Made by a program: the position numbers and the translations under genes. Shown in pieces: positions 52,586 to 64,000 of a stretch of 64,000 nt of DNA; position 1 is the stretch's first letter; each line of letters opens with the position of its first letter. This DNA is from Fragum whitleyi (Eukaryota > Mollusca > Bivalvia > Cardiida > Cardiidae): assembly GCA_948146395.1 (NCBI GenBank), contig OX411555.1, positions 39,759,065 to 39,823,064 on the forward strand. Reading direction: 5' to 3'. Below the pieces are notes generated by a model. The model saw nothing but the letters and a program-made list of their open reading frames with translations. It did not search any database and was not told the DNA's origin.

Positions 52586-55364
52586 TTATTTTAATGTACA
52601 GTAACCTCAGACTTGAATATCAATTTGTAAGGATCTATAATAGACCATTTACTACACTATAATACATGTATGGCTGTAACCTCAGACAAGGCTGTAGGTT
52701 TCTGCACCTAACTAGAAAAAATTAGAAATCATGAGTCTTGTATTTGCAATAAAGGTTCGGAAAGCTTTGCCACCATTCAATTTGGGTTAACATTACCACT
52801 TACTCAGTACAATACATTGGTAGCCACTTTTGGAACATTTTGCCGTAGTCCGTACAGTTGATTCGAGCATATGCTAGCGCTCATCATCTTTTATATATAC
52901 ATCTTACCATTAACGCCTCTGATAGACCTAAATATGTCGCTTAAGGTTCAAATCACATGGAAGACTGGAAATTATTGGTTACTAACATTACGTTGCATGT
53001 TATGAAAAATAAAATTGAATACAAGTCCAGTAAATCCCCCATCATACTTATGTTGAGATCACTTTAATGCTTTATGCTTAAAAATGCTATCTACAATGTT
53101 ACATTTTCATTCTCTTAAAAAACGTACTTTAATTGACGCAATTATTTTTTAAAACGGCGAATTTAATGAGCAAGCTAATGTGTCCTATTAAAACTTAGTG
53201 GTCATGTCAAAACCCTATATTAACTATAATTATACAAACATGTTTTTGTCCAAAAATTCCTGACGTTGTCGCAAAAGTTCAAAGAAAGCGAGGCTGCCAT
53301 CTTCGAAACAAGGTGTTTTAATGCTTTACATCTGAACATATATTCAGTAAAATCGTATTTTAAGCAGATAAATTTTTGAAATAGGTAAAAGAGTTCATCA
53401 TATTCTCATGCTTATCATTAAGGTACCTGTAGTTATCATTCATAAACTCTCTAAACAGACTGCCATGTCGACTGCCAAACTGAATTTCACTGTAAGGCCA
53501 TTATTTCTCTAACTTGCTCAGGCAGCAGACTTATCTGATTTTTTTTAGTTGTATCATAAATGTTTACAAAAACATATACACCTTTATTTACACTAGTAAT
53601 CAAGCAGTTTTTAGCTCACCTGAGCACAACGTGCTCAAGTGAGCTATTGTGATCACCTTTTGTCCGGCGTCCGTGCGTCGTGCGTCGTCCGTCGTCCGTC
53701 AACAATTTCTTTAAAAGACATCTCCTCCTAAACTACTTGGCCAATTTTTTCCAAACTTGGCAGAAATGTTCCTTAGGTGGTCCCCTTTAAGAATTGCTAA
53801 AAGAATTGAAATCGGTGAAAAACTCTGGTTGCTATGGCAACCAAAGTTAAAAATTTAAGAAAATCTTTAAATTTTTTCTTCTTCTGAACCAGCAGCCATA
53901 CAGCCTTGAAATTTGGTATGGATGATCAGCTCATAGACCTTATAGTCCAGTCAAAATAGCGAAATATGGCCTCAACCCAAAACAAATTGCAACAAAAACG
54001 TTCTTGGCTTTTTTGAGTAGATTGACCCTCCCTAGATGACATACTAAAAGTAGGACAAAATCGGAAGATACGTATTTTGATTTTTCCATACATTTTGACA
54101 CCCACTAGTAATGCCCGTAATACAACCAATTTAATGAAAATATTGTGTGATATACCTGGAATAAAACTGATTTGTGCGAGCAAAACTAATCAAATATCAT
54201 TTGAATTACCTCTAGAAATTAGACCACAGCTTTTGTTAATGGTTTGAGTAAAATGCATGACATTTTAAACATAAAATGATAAATTCAAATTAATCTTACC
54301 CCACCCACTTGATTTAACATTAGAATGGATAGAAAAATAGCTTCTGGTAATGAAACATTTTCATATATACCCTTGTCAACAAATTCAAAACAATATCGTT
54401 TTATTGGATTGCTCTATTTGTATGTCTGCCTATCCCACAGGCAATTATTTCATGACAAAAGACCATGTATCCAACATTTGCTCTTGTAAACTCTCCCATT
54501 AGTCACTTAATTTAAATTTTGTTACTTCCTAAGTCTAATCATATTTTGACAACATTGTTATCAGCTTATTTTTTCTTGATAATTTTCCTTTTCATTGTTA
54601 CCAGATCGTGTAAAATATGCTGGAAATGGTGAGAGTTGATGAGGTACAGGACTAGTTTGAAACCTTGTCTTATATGATAACGCACATTTGTGTTTTTGAC
54701 GAAAACTGGATATTATGAAATGCCTGTGATCTGCCTGTCTAAGAATAATTTTCTGAAACTTCAATTCCAAACAATTCAAAATGAAGGTATATATATGTCA
54801 CATATCTAGTGCTACATTTCCTTTTTAATTCAGTATAGCAATGACACATAGAAACTTTTAAAATTCTGAAATTACCTTTCCTAAAACTTTAAAAGAGGCT
54901 TGGCAAAAGTAAGTTACGACACTGAAACCGCGGTCATTTGATAACCTTAAAGGGGGTTACCACAGCTGCATTAAGATCAAATTTTATAGAAATTTTTGTT
55001 GTAAATTCAGATACATAAAAAATAAAAAGTTTTCGGTTGTACAAACTTGTCATATCTTCGTATTAATGTGTCTTAAGTTAAACTTTAACCCATTAAAGCT
55101 TAAAAAATACTAAATTATGTGTCTTAAATGGCATTCTAATAACGATAAACCGAAATTGATCTCCTGGTTCTCTAATTAAATGATTTTTGGTTAAATTTTT
55201 AAAATTTTCATAATTATTCTTCTTTTTTCCTTACATTAATTAAAATCAAAAAATAATATGGTAGAAATTGGAAATGGTTTTTTACAATACCTAATTAACA
55301 TTATTCACATCAAGACAAGTTATTATTATTTTTTTAAGTTTCGTTTGTTTGAAGGGGGAGGGGG

Positions 55365-55525
55365 GTATGCCGTTTTCAACAATCTTTCATTTATATCGCG
55401 GCGGCAGCAGCACCTTACATTGGATTCATGGTATTCTCACACCAGTACCACCATTACATCATTTTCCTAGTCTTCAGCTGCTTTTCCACATCAGTCTACG
55501 ATTATCAATCCATTAGGTATTTCAA
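55365..55525 (-). mobile_element. SINE, GGCGTTAAA family
   Basis: The - strand runs TTGATAATCG...GGAAAATGATGTAATGG ... CCGCCGCGATATAAATG to GAAAACGGCATACC. It is inside the 4.2-kb element. Confidence 0.65.
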
Positions 55526-56263
55526 GAACATAATATGAAATTGATATAACTTTATAAACAAAACTGGTAGATAATCGAGTATTGTTTGGGTTAGGGTCCT
55601 TGATATTTTTCAAAATTTAAAAAAAAATCCCCTTTTCATCTCGTGGAAACATATTACGCAAATTTGCTAGGGGGTCAAATTCACAAACCCGTTGAATTAT
55701 TTCTTGATCATGTTTAACATGTTTAATTTATAAGCCGATGATCAAGTCAACTAATTTAAAACTAAGATTGGGGTTTCCTGAACTTTTTTTTTTTTTTTAG
55801 ATCAAAGTGTTTTTCAAACATTTCATATCTTATGCCTCGCGATATAGGGGGCGTTTGTAATCGATCTGCATGGTGTTCTGGGAGAGATTCGTTAGACAAC
55901 TTCATTCCAAATTGATATTTATGCCTCACATAGTCTGTCATTTTAATAATTTTGAATTACAAATTGTTTGAACATTTGAAAATTGGTTGAACATTCACTT
56001 GGTGAAAAAATTTGAAGCACAAGTTTGTTATCATTTGTTCTTCATTCATTTTAAAACGAAATGTTGGCAAAACATTCTCACAAGGTTTTTAATCATTTCA
56101 TATTTTTACTACTAGTAAAGCATGATCTCTTCGTATAAGTGTTTAAATTAATGACAAATACTTATCCACATCAAAATAAGTTTATTGGGTCTTGTTTTAA
56201 ATAAAAATCATTCTTTCCTACTATTTGTCTCTCACCAATGGGTTGATAATCATAGACCTATGT

Positions 56264-56405
56264 GAGATAGCAGCTGGAGGCTAGGAAAGGATGTGGTGGT
56301 TGTACTGGTGAGAGTAATACCAGGAAACCATTGTTAGGTGCTCCAGCCGCCGCGATATAACTGAAATAATGTTGAAAACGGCGTTAAATTCCATTTAATC
56401 AATAA
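56264..56405 (+). mobile_element. SINE, GGCGTTAAA family
   Basis: GAGGCTAGGAAAGGATG..., ACCATTGTTAGGTGCTCCAG, CCGCCGCGATATAACTG and AAAACGGCGTTAAATTCC, with an AATCAATAAATCAA tail. It sits 0.9 kb from the reversed copy. Confidence 0.7.
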
Positions 56406-56670
56406 ATCAATTAAATACAAATCAAAACTTCAAATGAATTGGCAATCAGAGCACTTTCCAATTCATTCCTATGCCATTCTTCAATTTAACACATTATGTT
56501 TAGAGAAATCTGCCGAATAACAAACAAAACCTGTTTCCTAAGTCATTAATGTGATGCACCTGTATGAAAATTTTCAATTTAAACTTTCTTAACGCCTAAT
56601 ATGAAAATCTCAAAATCTAAAGACATTCACAGTTTACCTTAGTTTGTCAATTAACTTTTAAATTAAGCAT

Positions 56671-57165
56671 TTGAATGGGGCCAATATCACATTGCATTCG
56701 AAAGAACCAGTACCAGACAATTCCACTGTCGTCACAGCGCATATAATTGTGCGCTGGGATTCCAATTACGGGTTTCAAGGTTCGATCTCTGACAGCAGCA
56801 CACCCTGTCTGACACTTGTCTCCAACCAACGGGTAGATGATTGTAAAAAATATCTTCGATTAGAAAAATGTAGCCCGGAAAGGAATTCCCTGGTAGCAGC
56901 GATGAGAAAAATACCAGAAATCATGGTTAGGTCCTCTATTTGCAATGTGATGAAATTGTTAATACAAATGATAAATCCTTTCCGAACAAAACAGGTGATT
57001 TTTTACGGCTCTGAATTCAAAAAAGTGTTAAATTTTTGCGAATATAAAATAGCTACAAGGTTAGAATTTGTAAAAAGAACATATATTATTTTTAAAAAAA
57101 AAATATCTCGTCCAAAACATTCAGCCCTAAAGTTTCAGCATATCAAATCTAACAATAGTTTATAA
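56671..57165 (+). other. 164-codon open frame over SINE sequence
   Basis: The longest complex open frame in the window, but its first half overlies a degenerate SINE (GGTTCGATCTCTGACAG box B-like text near 56781 and CATGGTTAGGTCCTC near 56922). I see no protein domain and no splice support, so I regard it as fortuitous. Confidence 0.3.
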
Positions 57166-58207
57166 ACATAAGGTCAAACTAGTGTGTTCTTGCAATATGT
57201 TTTCAAATATAACTAGTATCATCCCTACCAGGCTATCTTTGGTGTGAAAACTGGGATTTTTTTGTCATACAGTTACCCCCCCCCCCCCCCCTCCAAACTT
57301 CATATACATGAATGTCTTTGTATAGAACTAGGTGTAGCTCAAATTCCGTAATAGGATTAGACAATAAGACAAATTCATGGCTCTTGGTAAGATACAAATA
57401 AGCCAATGGGCTGTGTAGAAATTTTTCTTAGAGAGAATTGATTTATTTTCAAAATGCAATTAAACTCATATGTACAACAGACAGACAACCCATGAAATAC
57501 GTCCTTCTTGTCATTTCTTTATATATTCTAAAGAACATGTCAACCCAAGACCGTATCTAATGGTTTAGATAAAATCAAATCTAAATTTTGGAAAGATTTT
57601 TTATTATGTGCTAAATAAAACTGGTGAATATATGTACAAATATTCTTAGTTACCCTTGCTCACCTAAAATTTGTTCATGGGGCGGGGGGGGGGTGTTTAA
57701 AAGGTTCAAATCGACTTTGACTTGGACATTGAAAAGACTTTGGACTGTTAAAAATGACCCAAAGCTATTTCAAGAAGCCAATGTCCCTTTTTTGCCAAAG
57801 TGACCATTTTCTACTACTTTGCAATGTTAAAGTAAGTGGGTGGGGTAAGATGTTTTACAAATTATCTCTAAAACCGACCAAATAACAAAGAATATCCTAT
57901 TTTCAATTAGCGAATAACTTATTACAATCCACTACATGGCTTTTGGTATACCGACAACTTCTACTTTATATTTAAACATGTTTTCTGTCAAAAAGTCTTT
58001 ACAGGTTTAGTTGGGAAAAATCTATGATAAAAATCACGAAAAAAATCAAAATACGTATCTTCCGATTTTGTCCTACTTTATATATGTTAAATGGGTATGT
58101 CTATGGATGTCAAAAAACACAAAATTGTTTTTGTTGCAATTTGTTTTGGGTCCTACCATAATTTGACTGGACTATTAATAAAAATAGCTAAAATCATATC
58201 TGTTGGG

Positions 58208-59300
58208 CCACCAGGTGCGGAGCACCAGGGGGGAGGGGGTAGTACTGTGGATAAATTTTGTAATCTTTAACCTTCTTCTTCTTCTGATCATGAAGGCCTA
58301 CAGCCTTAAAATTTTGCATGTATCATCACCTCATAGACCTTAATAAAAATAGCTAAAATCATATCTGTAGGGCCACCAGGTGCGGAGCACCAGGGGGAGG
58401 GGGTAGTACTTTGATGAAAATTTTGTAACCTTTAACCTCTTTCTTCTTCTAAACCAGGAGACCTACAGATTTGAATGTTGGCATGGATGATCAGCATATG
58501 GACCTTTATAGAAATACCAAAAATCATGACTGTAGATTCACCAGGTGCGTAGCACCAGGGGGGAGAGGGTAGTACTTTTGTGAAATTTTTGTAATCTTTA
58601 ACCTTCTTCTCCTTCTGAACCACAAACCCTACAGACTTGACATGGAGGATCAGCTCGTAGACCTTAATATAAATAGCTAAAATCATGACTGTAAAGCCAC
58701 CAGGTGCGGAGCATCAGGGGGGAGGGGGAGTACTTTTGTAAAAATGTTGTAACTTTAATCTTCATCTTCTAATGAACCAGGAGCCCTACAGACTTCAATT
58801 TTGGCATGGATGATAAGCATATGGATCTAAAATAAAATAGCTAAAATGATGAATGTAGGGCCACCAGATGCGGAGCATTAGGGGGCAGGGGGTAGTATTT
58901 TGGATCAATTTTGATCAATTTTGAAATCTTTTGAAATCTTTAACCTTATTCTTCTCCTGGATCAGGAACCCTACAGACTTGAAAATTGTCATGGGTGATC
59001 AATATATTGTCATTAATACTAGCTAAAATCATGACTGTTGGGTCACCAGGTGCTGAGTGTCTTGGGGAGGGGGTAGTACTTTGGATCATTTTTGAAATCT
59101 TTAAACTTCTTCTAATGAGCCAGGAGTCCTACAGACTTGAAAATTGGTATGGATGATCAGCATATGGACATATATTGAATTAGCTAAAATCATGAATGTA
59201 GATTCACCAGGTGCAGAGCATCTTGGGGGAGGGGGGAGTGCTTTGTTGAGAATTTTGAATCCCTACAGCCTTTATATTTGACATGGATTGATCAAATCAT
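58208..59300 (+). repeat. Seven ~165-bp tandem modules
   Basis: Module with CCACCAGGTGCGGAGCACCA then a GGGGGAGGGGG run, TAGTACTTT, TAACCTTCTTCTTCT, CTACAGACTTGA and TGGATGATCAGC. Motif starts are about 58208, 58373, 58539, 58697, 58861, 59043 and 59204. Copies decay towards the right. Confidence 0.8.
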
Positions 59301-60328
59301 TAAAGAAAACTTTAAAAGTCTCAGACTCAGCCTGTATATCTGGCATAGATTAGCTGATCACAGACCTTTTATGGAAAAAGCTTAAATAAATAATGTCCAG
59401 GGGAGGAGCAGAGGGAGGGGGGGGGAATGATTTTTTCAAATGTTATCTGATTGAATAAGTGAAAATCTCTTTTTCTGTGGTTGCATGGACATACCTAGGT
59501 AATGAAGCTTCTTTCTCAGGTGAGCGACCCAGGGCCAACGGCCCTCTTGTTTTCGTTTGGCAGCCACCTCGACAACTCTATACTTATTCTAATCGCCATT
59601 CAAGGTATTCATTACATCAGGAAACTTCATATAAGCATCTTATCAGTAAAACTTGATACAAAATTTAGATGAATTGTTTATTAGCAACTACATGTATAGT
59701 TTTAGTGGTCTTGGCTGCCATCTCGACTTTTTTAAAACCATTCCATTATTAAAATGCACCATCATCTAGATTCTTGATAGGCTAGACCTTAGCTACTCGA
59801 AAATAGATTTCTGTTAAAAACGTTCCAAACTTTAAGAATGAAATATAAATCTTGTGTTTCCTGGTTGCCATCTTAAAATTGAGGGTTTTCATAAAACTAG
59901 ATGAGAAGTGTAACAATTCAGATATTTTGAGGTCATGAACAAGCTTACAAAAGTGTATTTAGAAAACTCTAAAACACATTTCTAAGATTCTTAAATCTCG
60001 TATAAATCGAGATTTACTTAAAAATACATTTTATAATTCAATTTGGCTGCCATCTTGATTACCATACTCATAACTAATGTCATGTTATGCTTTTATTTGT
60101 TACATAGCTTCAGGTCAATATCTTAACAATAAAAAGACCACTCAAACCGTTTTTTATTTTTCAAAGAGAGTGATCTACGGAGCTGTTTGCTTGTTTTTTT
60201 ATAATCCTGGCTGCCATCTCGATTTTTTCGAAATGCTCAATGATGACAAGATGTCATCAACCGGATTCTCGTTGGGGAAGGCATTTGCTACAAGAATCAG
60301 TCAAGAAAAAAACTTTGAACCCTACTTC

Positions 60329-61654
60329 TAGGTTCACCTAAAATATGCCATATTTCTGCTGGACTAAGACCCATGATAGCCTGAGACATTCTACTGACTT
60401 TTTCAAATGATGATGGCCTTATTGTGTTGTTCAAGATGTAACATGAAATCTGTGATCAAACGTTACTGCTCACTTAGTTAACCCCCGCTTGCCAAGACAA
60501 ATGTTTTCCTTTGATGTGGACATCGGAGTCCCCGTTCAGAAGTACCTCTAAGGTTTAGGTTACAGGACGTATTCACACCCAAAAACAAGTTAATATCACC
60601 AAAATGGAAAACTATGCCATACCCACACGATGAGGGAGTTTCTGTGAAAGTTAATGAACTGCTGTGCATAAATGAAGCAGGAGTTGTGCTAAAATGGAAA
60701 TTTAGATTAAGATCCCCTTTTCCGTAAAGAGCTTTATTCACTAAACCCTGACAATTTGAGCATTTCATTTGAATTTGACTACTCTGTGAAATTTTTTTGA
60801 TAAAAAATCCGAAAATTAAGGACGATGTTTGTTACAAGGAAATTTACTTAAATGTCCCTTATCCAATGACGTCGCATGATTGGACTAAATAGCAAAAATG
60901 TTGTCATGGTCACATGATGAGAAATATCTGTTAAAGTTTCATGACAGTCCATGCATAGATGTAGGAGACGCTGTGTAAACAATAAATAAGACATACAACC
61001 CTTTTTTCCATGATGTCACCGACCATCAATGAAATGCACACGGAAACTTGATAATGAACATTCTTTGCGAGTTTTATACAATGGTATATATGAATTAACT
61101 AGGGCTTGTCAAAGGATGACTAAATACCCCCGCAAGAGCTTTGATAGTACAAAATACTAGTCGACCAAGAAAAATATAAGCAAACTAAGTTTGTCAATGG
61201 AACGGGGAATTCAAATGTATGATCAATAGAAATTATACGTTTTCTTTCAAAACCTGGTAACTAAAGCTTTAAACAAGCTGCAATTTAAGCAGAAAATGGA
61301 GGCAAAGTTTCATCACTTAAAAAAACGAAAGAGAAGCTTAGTTCAAGAGCAGATAATTCCTGAACAAGGAGAAGTTGAGACTTAAGAATAGCGTTTTGCA
61401 AAACGTCAACATGTGATAATTGTTTGTACCAAGTTTTTAAGCTTTTCAAGAAAAACTGAATGAGGAGTTTGTGACACAAAATTGCCACTATGTGTGTTTG
61501 AAATGAAAAAAAAATGTCTAAAATTGAAGGGGAGATATAGGGCCATTTTAGGTCCAAATCTTAAATTGTCTACAAAGCATGGCAAATGCGTTAAAACTGA
61601 ACTTTGAAGTACCCGCTTTCATATTTCGGGCATAAAATGAAATTTCATAATGTA
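60329..61654. repeat. Degenerate module repeats
   Basis: The stretch 60840-61000 has the module CCCTTATCCAATGACGTCGC ... CATGGTCACATGATG, and 61300-61510 has GAGTTTGTGACACAAAATTG. Both recur after the CRE-ended element, at 62940 and 63210-63460, so that element probably split one module array. Confidence 0.5.
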
Positions 61655-62820
61655 GAGTTGACGTGATGACGTCATCAAGGGGCCGACCCCTTTTTAAGGG
61701 ACCAAAATCAGTAATTGTCCATTATTTTCGGAAATAATAAACCGATTTTTATCCCGAAAACGCCATTTGCTTCGTAATTGGACGCCGAATGTTATGTTTT
61801 TATTGATATGAAGATAGAAGTGTAAGAAATACAATAAACTCTAACGTATTAAATAATAATTCCTGCTGTGTTTCTATTTTCGAGTACAGTTACTGAAAAT
61901 ATTGCCTTTTTTCTCGTAAATTTGCCCGGTGACCTATGCTGAAATTTAGAAATGTTGCTGCCAAACAATTCCGCTGAAGATTTTTGAAATAAAAACCATG
62001 TGTCTTCGGGTAAGATTTTTTGTAAAATTCGATTCCGCGAAGATATCGCAAATCATAGGATATTTCAACGTCGCGTCAATTGTTCACAAAAGCTGTCTAT
62101 TTAAATGGATGAAAATTAAGTGAATTTTTGTATTTCTTAAATTCACATTCAGATTTGATACTTCTGAATCCTAATTTTTACAATAAACCTTAATTTAAGA
62201 TATTTTAAAATGTTTTATTACACGAAGATTGGCGCCAAGTTTGCATAGTACTTATGGTTTTGGTGCGACGTCAAATTCGGCGGAAAATGTTGCGCCAACT
62301 TCGGAAAATCGAATTTTATAAAAAATCTAACCCGAAGACATATCATTTTTATTTGATTTATGCAAAGCATATTCTTTTCGCTACAAAAAACAAAAAATGA
62401 GCATAGGTCACCGAGCAAAATTTTGAGAAATTTCGATTTAATTACAAAAAATGAAATGAAAAAAGGAACATCAAATCTAAAAAATCACGAAATAGATAAC
62501 GTTTCGGGCCTATTCTTCTATTCAAATGTGCACGGAAATTAAACGACTAGTTCGGGCGTTCTTGGACTTTCTTAATGAAACTTTTTTCATAAAAATCGGC
62601 GGATTGATTCAGAAAATATTTGCAAATAATGATTATGGCGGTTCGAAAAGGGGCTGGCCCTTTAATGACGTCACGACGTCAAATGGACGAGCTTCAGACC
62701 CTTTTCATTGTGTGTTAGCTAATGCCCGCATTTCAATTATAAATCTCAGCAATTATTGTGAGATTTTGAGAAAGTCGAAAATTCGACCATTTTATCTGTC
62801 CGCAGTTACCTTAAGTTCAA
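61655..62820 (+). mobile_element. ~1-kb element with CRE-like inverted ends, copy 2
   Basis: Left end GTTGACGTGATGACGTCATC then AAGGGGCCGACCCC; right end AAGGGGCTGGCCCTTTAATG then ACGTCACGACGTC. Perfect TGACGTCA at 61667-61674 and 62666-62673. The body matches 19180-20270 in the same orientation. No coding frame. Confidence 0.7.
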
Positions 62821-64000
62821 GGGCAAATTATTCTTAAACCACGAAAAGCTAAGACTTCAAAATTGTGTTTTGCAAAACTTCAATATGTGAGAAAACTTTG
62901 TATAAAGTTTTAAAGCTATTGAAGGAAAATTGAAAGAGGAGTTTGTGACACAAAATTACTAGTATATGAGTACGGAAAGAACAAAATATCTTAAGTACAA
63001 GGGCATACAAGTCTCTAAAAATTGCGTCCTGCAATCCTTGAATATGTGAAAAAATCTTTCTTTTAAATTCCAAAGCTTTTGAACGAAAACGAAAATAATG
63101 TGTTTTCACGTTCAAAAGTAGCTTATTCTTGAACCAAGGAGAGTTGAGACTTTCACACTTCAACATGTGATTAATTTTTACATAACTTTTCAAAGCTTTT
63201 GGAGGAAAAATAAAGGTGGAGTTTGCGACACAAAATTACTAGTATTTGTGTCGACACACGGACGGACAGACAAACGGGCAGAAGGATAGACAGACTGATT
63301 CCAGTATAGCCCCGAAAACATTCGTTTTGTGGAGGTATAAATGGTTATAATGTTAACAGGGAAGTAAATTAACATAAAAGACCTTTTTCGTGACGTGGCA
63401 TATGACCAAATGACAAAAAATGTTGCCATGATCTTATGTTCATTAATATTCTGTGAAGATTATATTATAAAAAAATCCGTGCATATAAGGAGCTATGTTT
63501 ACATTAAATGTACTTAAAGGCACCGTTGACAATGACGCAGCATATAACTAAATCACTAAAAAATGCGAAAAGTCAAATCGAAAGGAATATTCCTTATAAG
63601 TACAACCACGAATATATCCATAAATAAAAGAGGAGTTTTGTTAACAAGAAAGCTAGATAGTTTAAATTAAGGCCCCTTTATCTATGAAGCAGCAAAAAAA
63701 GATTACAATAAGACATCAAAATGCACATGGTCACGTGATGTAGAATGTTCACAGGGAACAATCATTGTGGTCGTCCAAGTATTTTGAGCATGCTTGAAGA
63801 CAATCGGATGAAAACTGTTAACTCAAGAGTGTTAACAAGAATTTCCTAGTTAAATTTAATTAGCCCTTTTCCCTGTGACGCTTGATGGATTTGGCTCATT
63901 TTCAAAATGAACAATCCCTGTGAAGGTTCAATCAGTTTCAGCAGGTTTGAAGCCAATCGGTGTAGATTTTGGAACAAAGCGTGTTAACGAGGATTTTTTT
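62821..64000. repeat. Module repeats with ACGGACGGACAGAC run
   Basis: Modules with GTTTGTGACACAAAATTACT (62940 and 63220), an ACACGGACGGACAGAC run (63248-63263) followed by GACAGACTGATTCCAGTATAG, then modules containing CCCTTT.CC.TGACG and GAACAATC.TTGTG towards the window end. Probably one transposon that runs off the edge. Confidence 0.5.

Larger units (their letters stand above)
53943..58174. mobile_element. 4.2-kb TIR element with TTA TSD, innermost
   Basis: Ends TAGTCCAGTCAAA and TTTGACTGGACTA. Inverted similarity extends to about 350 bp per side (CCCAAAACAAATTGCAACAA; GACAAAATCGGAAGATACGT; CTTACCCCACCCACTT). TTA occurs on both sides (53940-53942, 58175-58177). The unoccupied sequence ACCTTAATAAAAATAGC is preserved in the next module at about 58338, which confirms the boundary. 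A 3-bp TTA duplication suggests PIF/Harbinger mobilisation. No transposase frame; SINE copies lie inside. Confidence 0.8.
53611..59552 (+). mobile_element. GCTCACCTGAG-family element, nested
   Basis: Opens TTAGCTCACCTGAGCACAAC, then GTGAGCTATTGTGATC and a GTCCGTGCGTCG run (53675-53700). Closes TTCTCAGGTGAGCGACCC, then GGCCAACGGCCCTCTTGTT. It interrupts the AAGATGGCAGCC module array of the foldback element, whose ~160-bp spacing resumes across it. Near the right end it has seven ~165-bp modules. It is itself interrupted by the element 53943-58174; without that it is about 1.7 kb. Confidence 0.75.
50475..60328. mobile_element. Large foldback element (outermost of a nest)
   Basis: The first ~130 bp (from GAAGTAGGGTTCAAAG) and the last ~130 bp are inverted copies with few differences. 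Arms continue inward as modules of 149-182 bp, each carrying (A/G)AGATGGCAGCC. The left arm has it at about 50586 (ATTGC variant), 50752, 50926, 51084 and 51233; the right arm has the complement at 60213, 60049, 59867, 59717, 59563 and, beyond a nested insertion, 53462 and 53295. Without the insert it is about 3.9 kb. No transposase frame. Confidence 0.75.

Noticed and set aside
56671..57165. 164-codon complex frame as a gene
   Set aside because: Overlies a degenerate SINE inside a transposon, with no domain or splice support. Listed only as a fortuitous frame.
58208..59300. CRISPR-like or coding tandem array
   Set aside because: Units of ~165 bp decay progressively, lack unique spacers and lie in a eukaryotic transposon; it is an ordinary internal tandem array.

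Overview
The window is eukaryotic, AT-rich, intron- and repeat-dominated nuclear DNA. There are no long open frames and no operon-like packing, and most of the sequence is transposon-derived. The repeat types (tRNA-derived SINEs; elements with CGTCCGTC/CTGTCTGT runs; elements that open with GCTCACCTGAG and close with GGCCCTCTTGTT) are ones I associate with bivalve molluscs. The assignment to a mollusc, probably a bivalve, is an inference from repeats and not a marker-gene identification.

Genes. The best-supported gene is a five-exon gene on the + strand (coding 7534-35321). It encodes a roughly 181- or 188-residue secreted, cysteine-rich protein with a signal peptide and a hydrophobic C-terminal tail. 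I built it from splice sites and reading phase; all junctions are phase-compatible and the final exon ends in a stop codon. A weaker three-exon candidate lies on the - strand (7743-5152) and would overlap the first exon of the + gene in antisense, ending in a predicted membrane segment. An isolated exon-like piece lies at 43066-43223 (+), and an unassigned open frame at 12770-13081 (-). I see no true tRNA or rRNA gene; the tRNA-like pieces belong to SINEs or composite elements.

Layout. 1-7.5 kb: TTC microsatellite, SINE, a TA-flanked MITE family (1700, 3370, 6425, again at 35405), a 965-bp TTAA-flanked foldback, and the - strand candidate gene. 7.5-35.3 kb: the secreted-protein gene, whose introns hold nested repeats. 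Intron 3 (15.5 kb) carries a CGTCACG MITE split by another insertion, a 1-kb element with CRE-like ends, two ~10-bp-periodic ACACGYT arrays, a TCGTACGA-rich element, and a pair of ~2.4-kb inverted elements (27261-29649, 29671-32128), each with a perfect 5-bp target duplication and CAC...GTG ends. 35.3-50 kb: mostly featureless AT-rich DNA with SINEs, a ~340-bp CTAT microsatellite, a TIR element carrying two tRNA-like units, and a pair of inverted palindromic ends 7.3 kb apart. 50.4-60.3 kb: a three-level nest of mobile elements. 60.3-64 kb: degenerate tandem-module repeats interrupted by a second copy of the CRE-ended element.

Nothing here looks like an operon, a defence island or a CRISPR array. 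The most notable structures are the CAC/5-bp-TSD element pair, the TTCNNGAA array inside one member of that pair, the three-level nest whose outer arms repeat an AAGATGGCAGCC motif, and the cysteine-rich gene.
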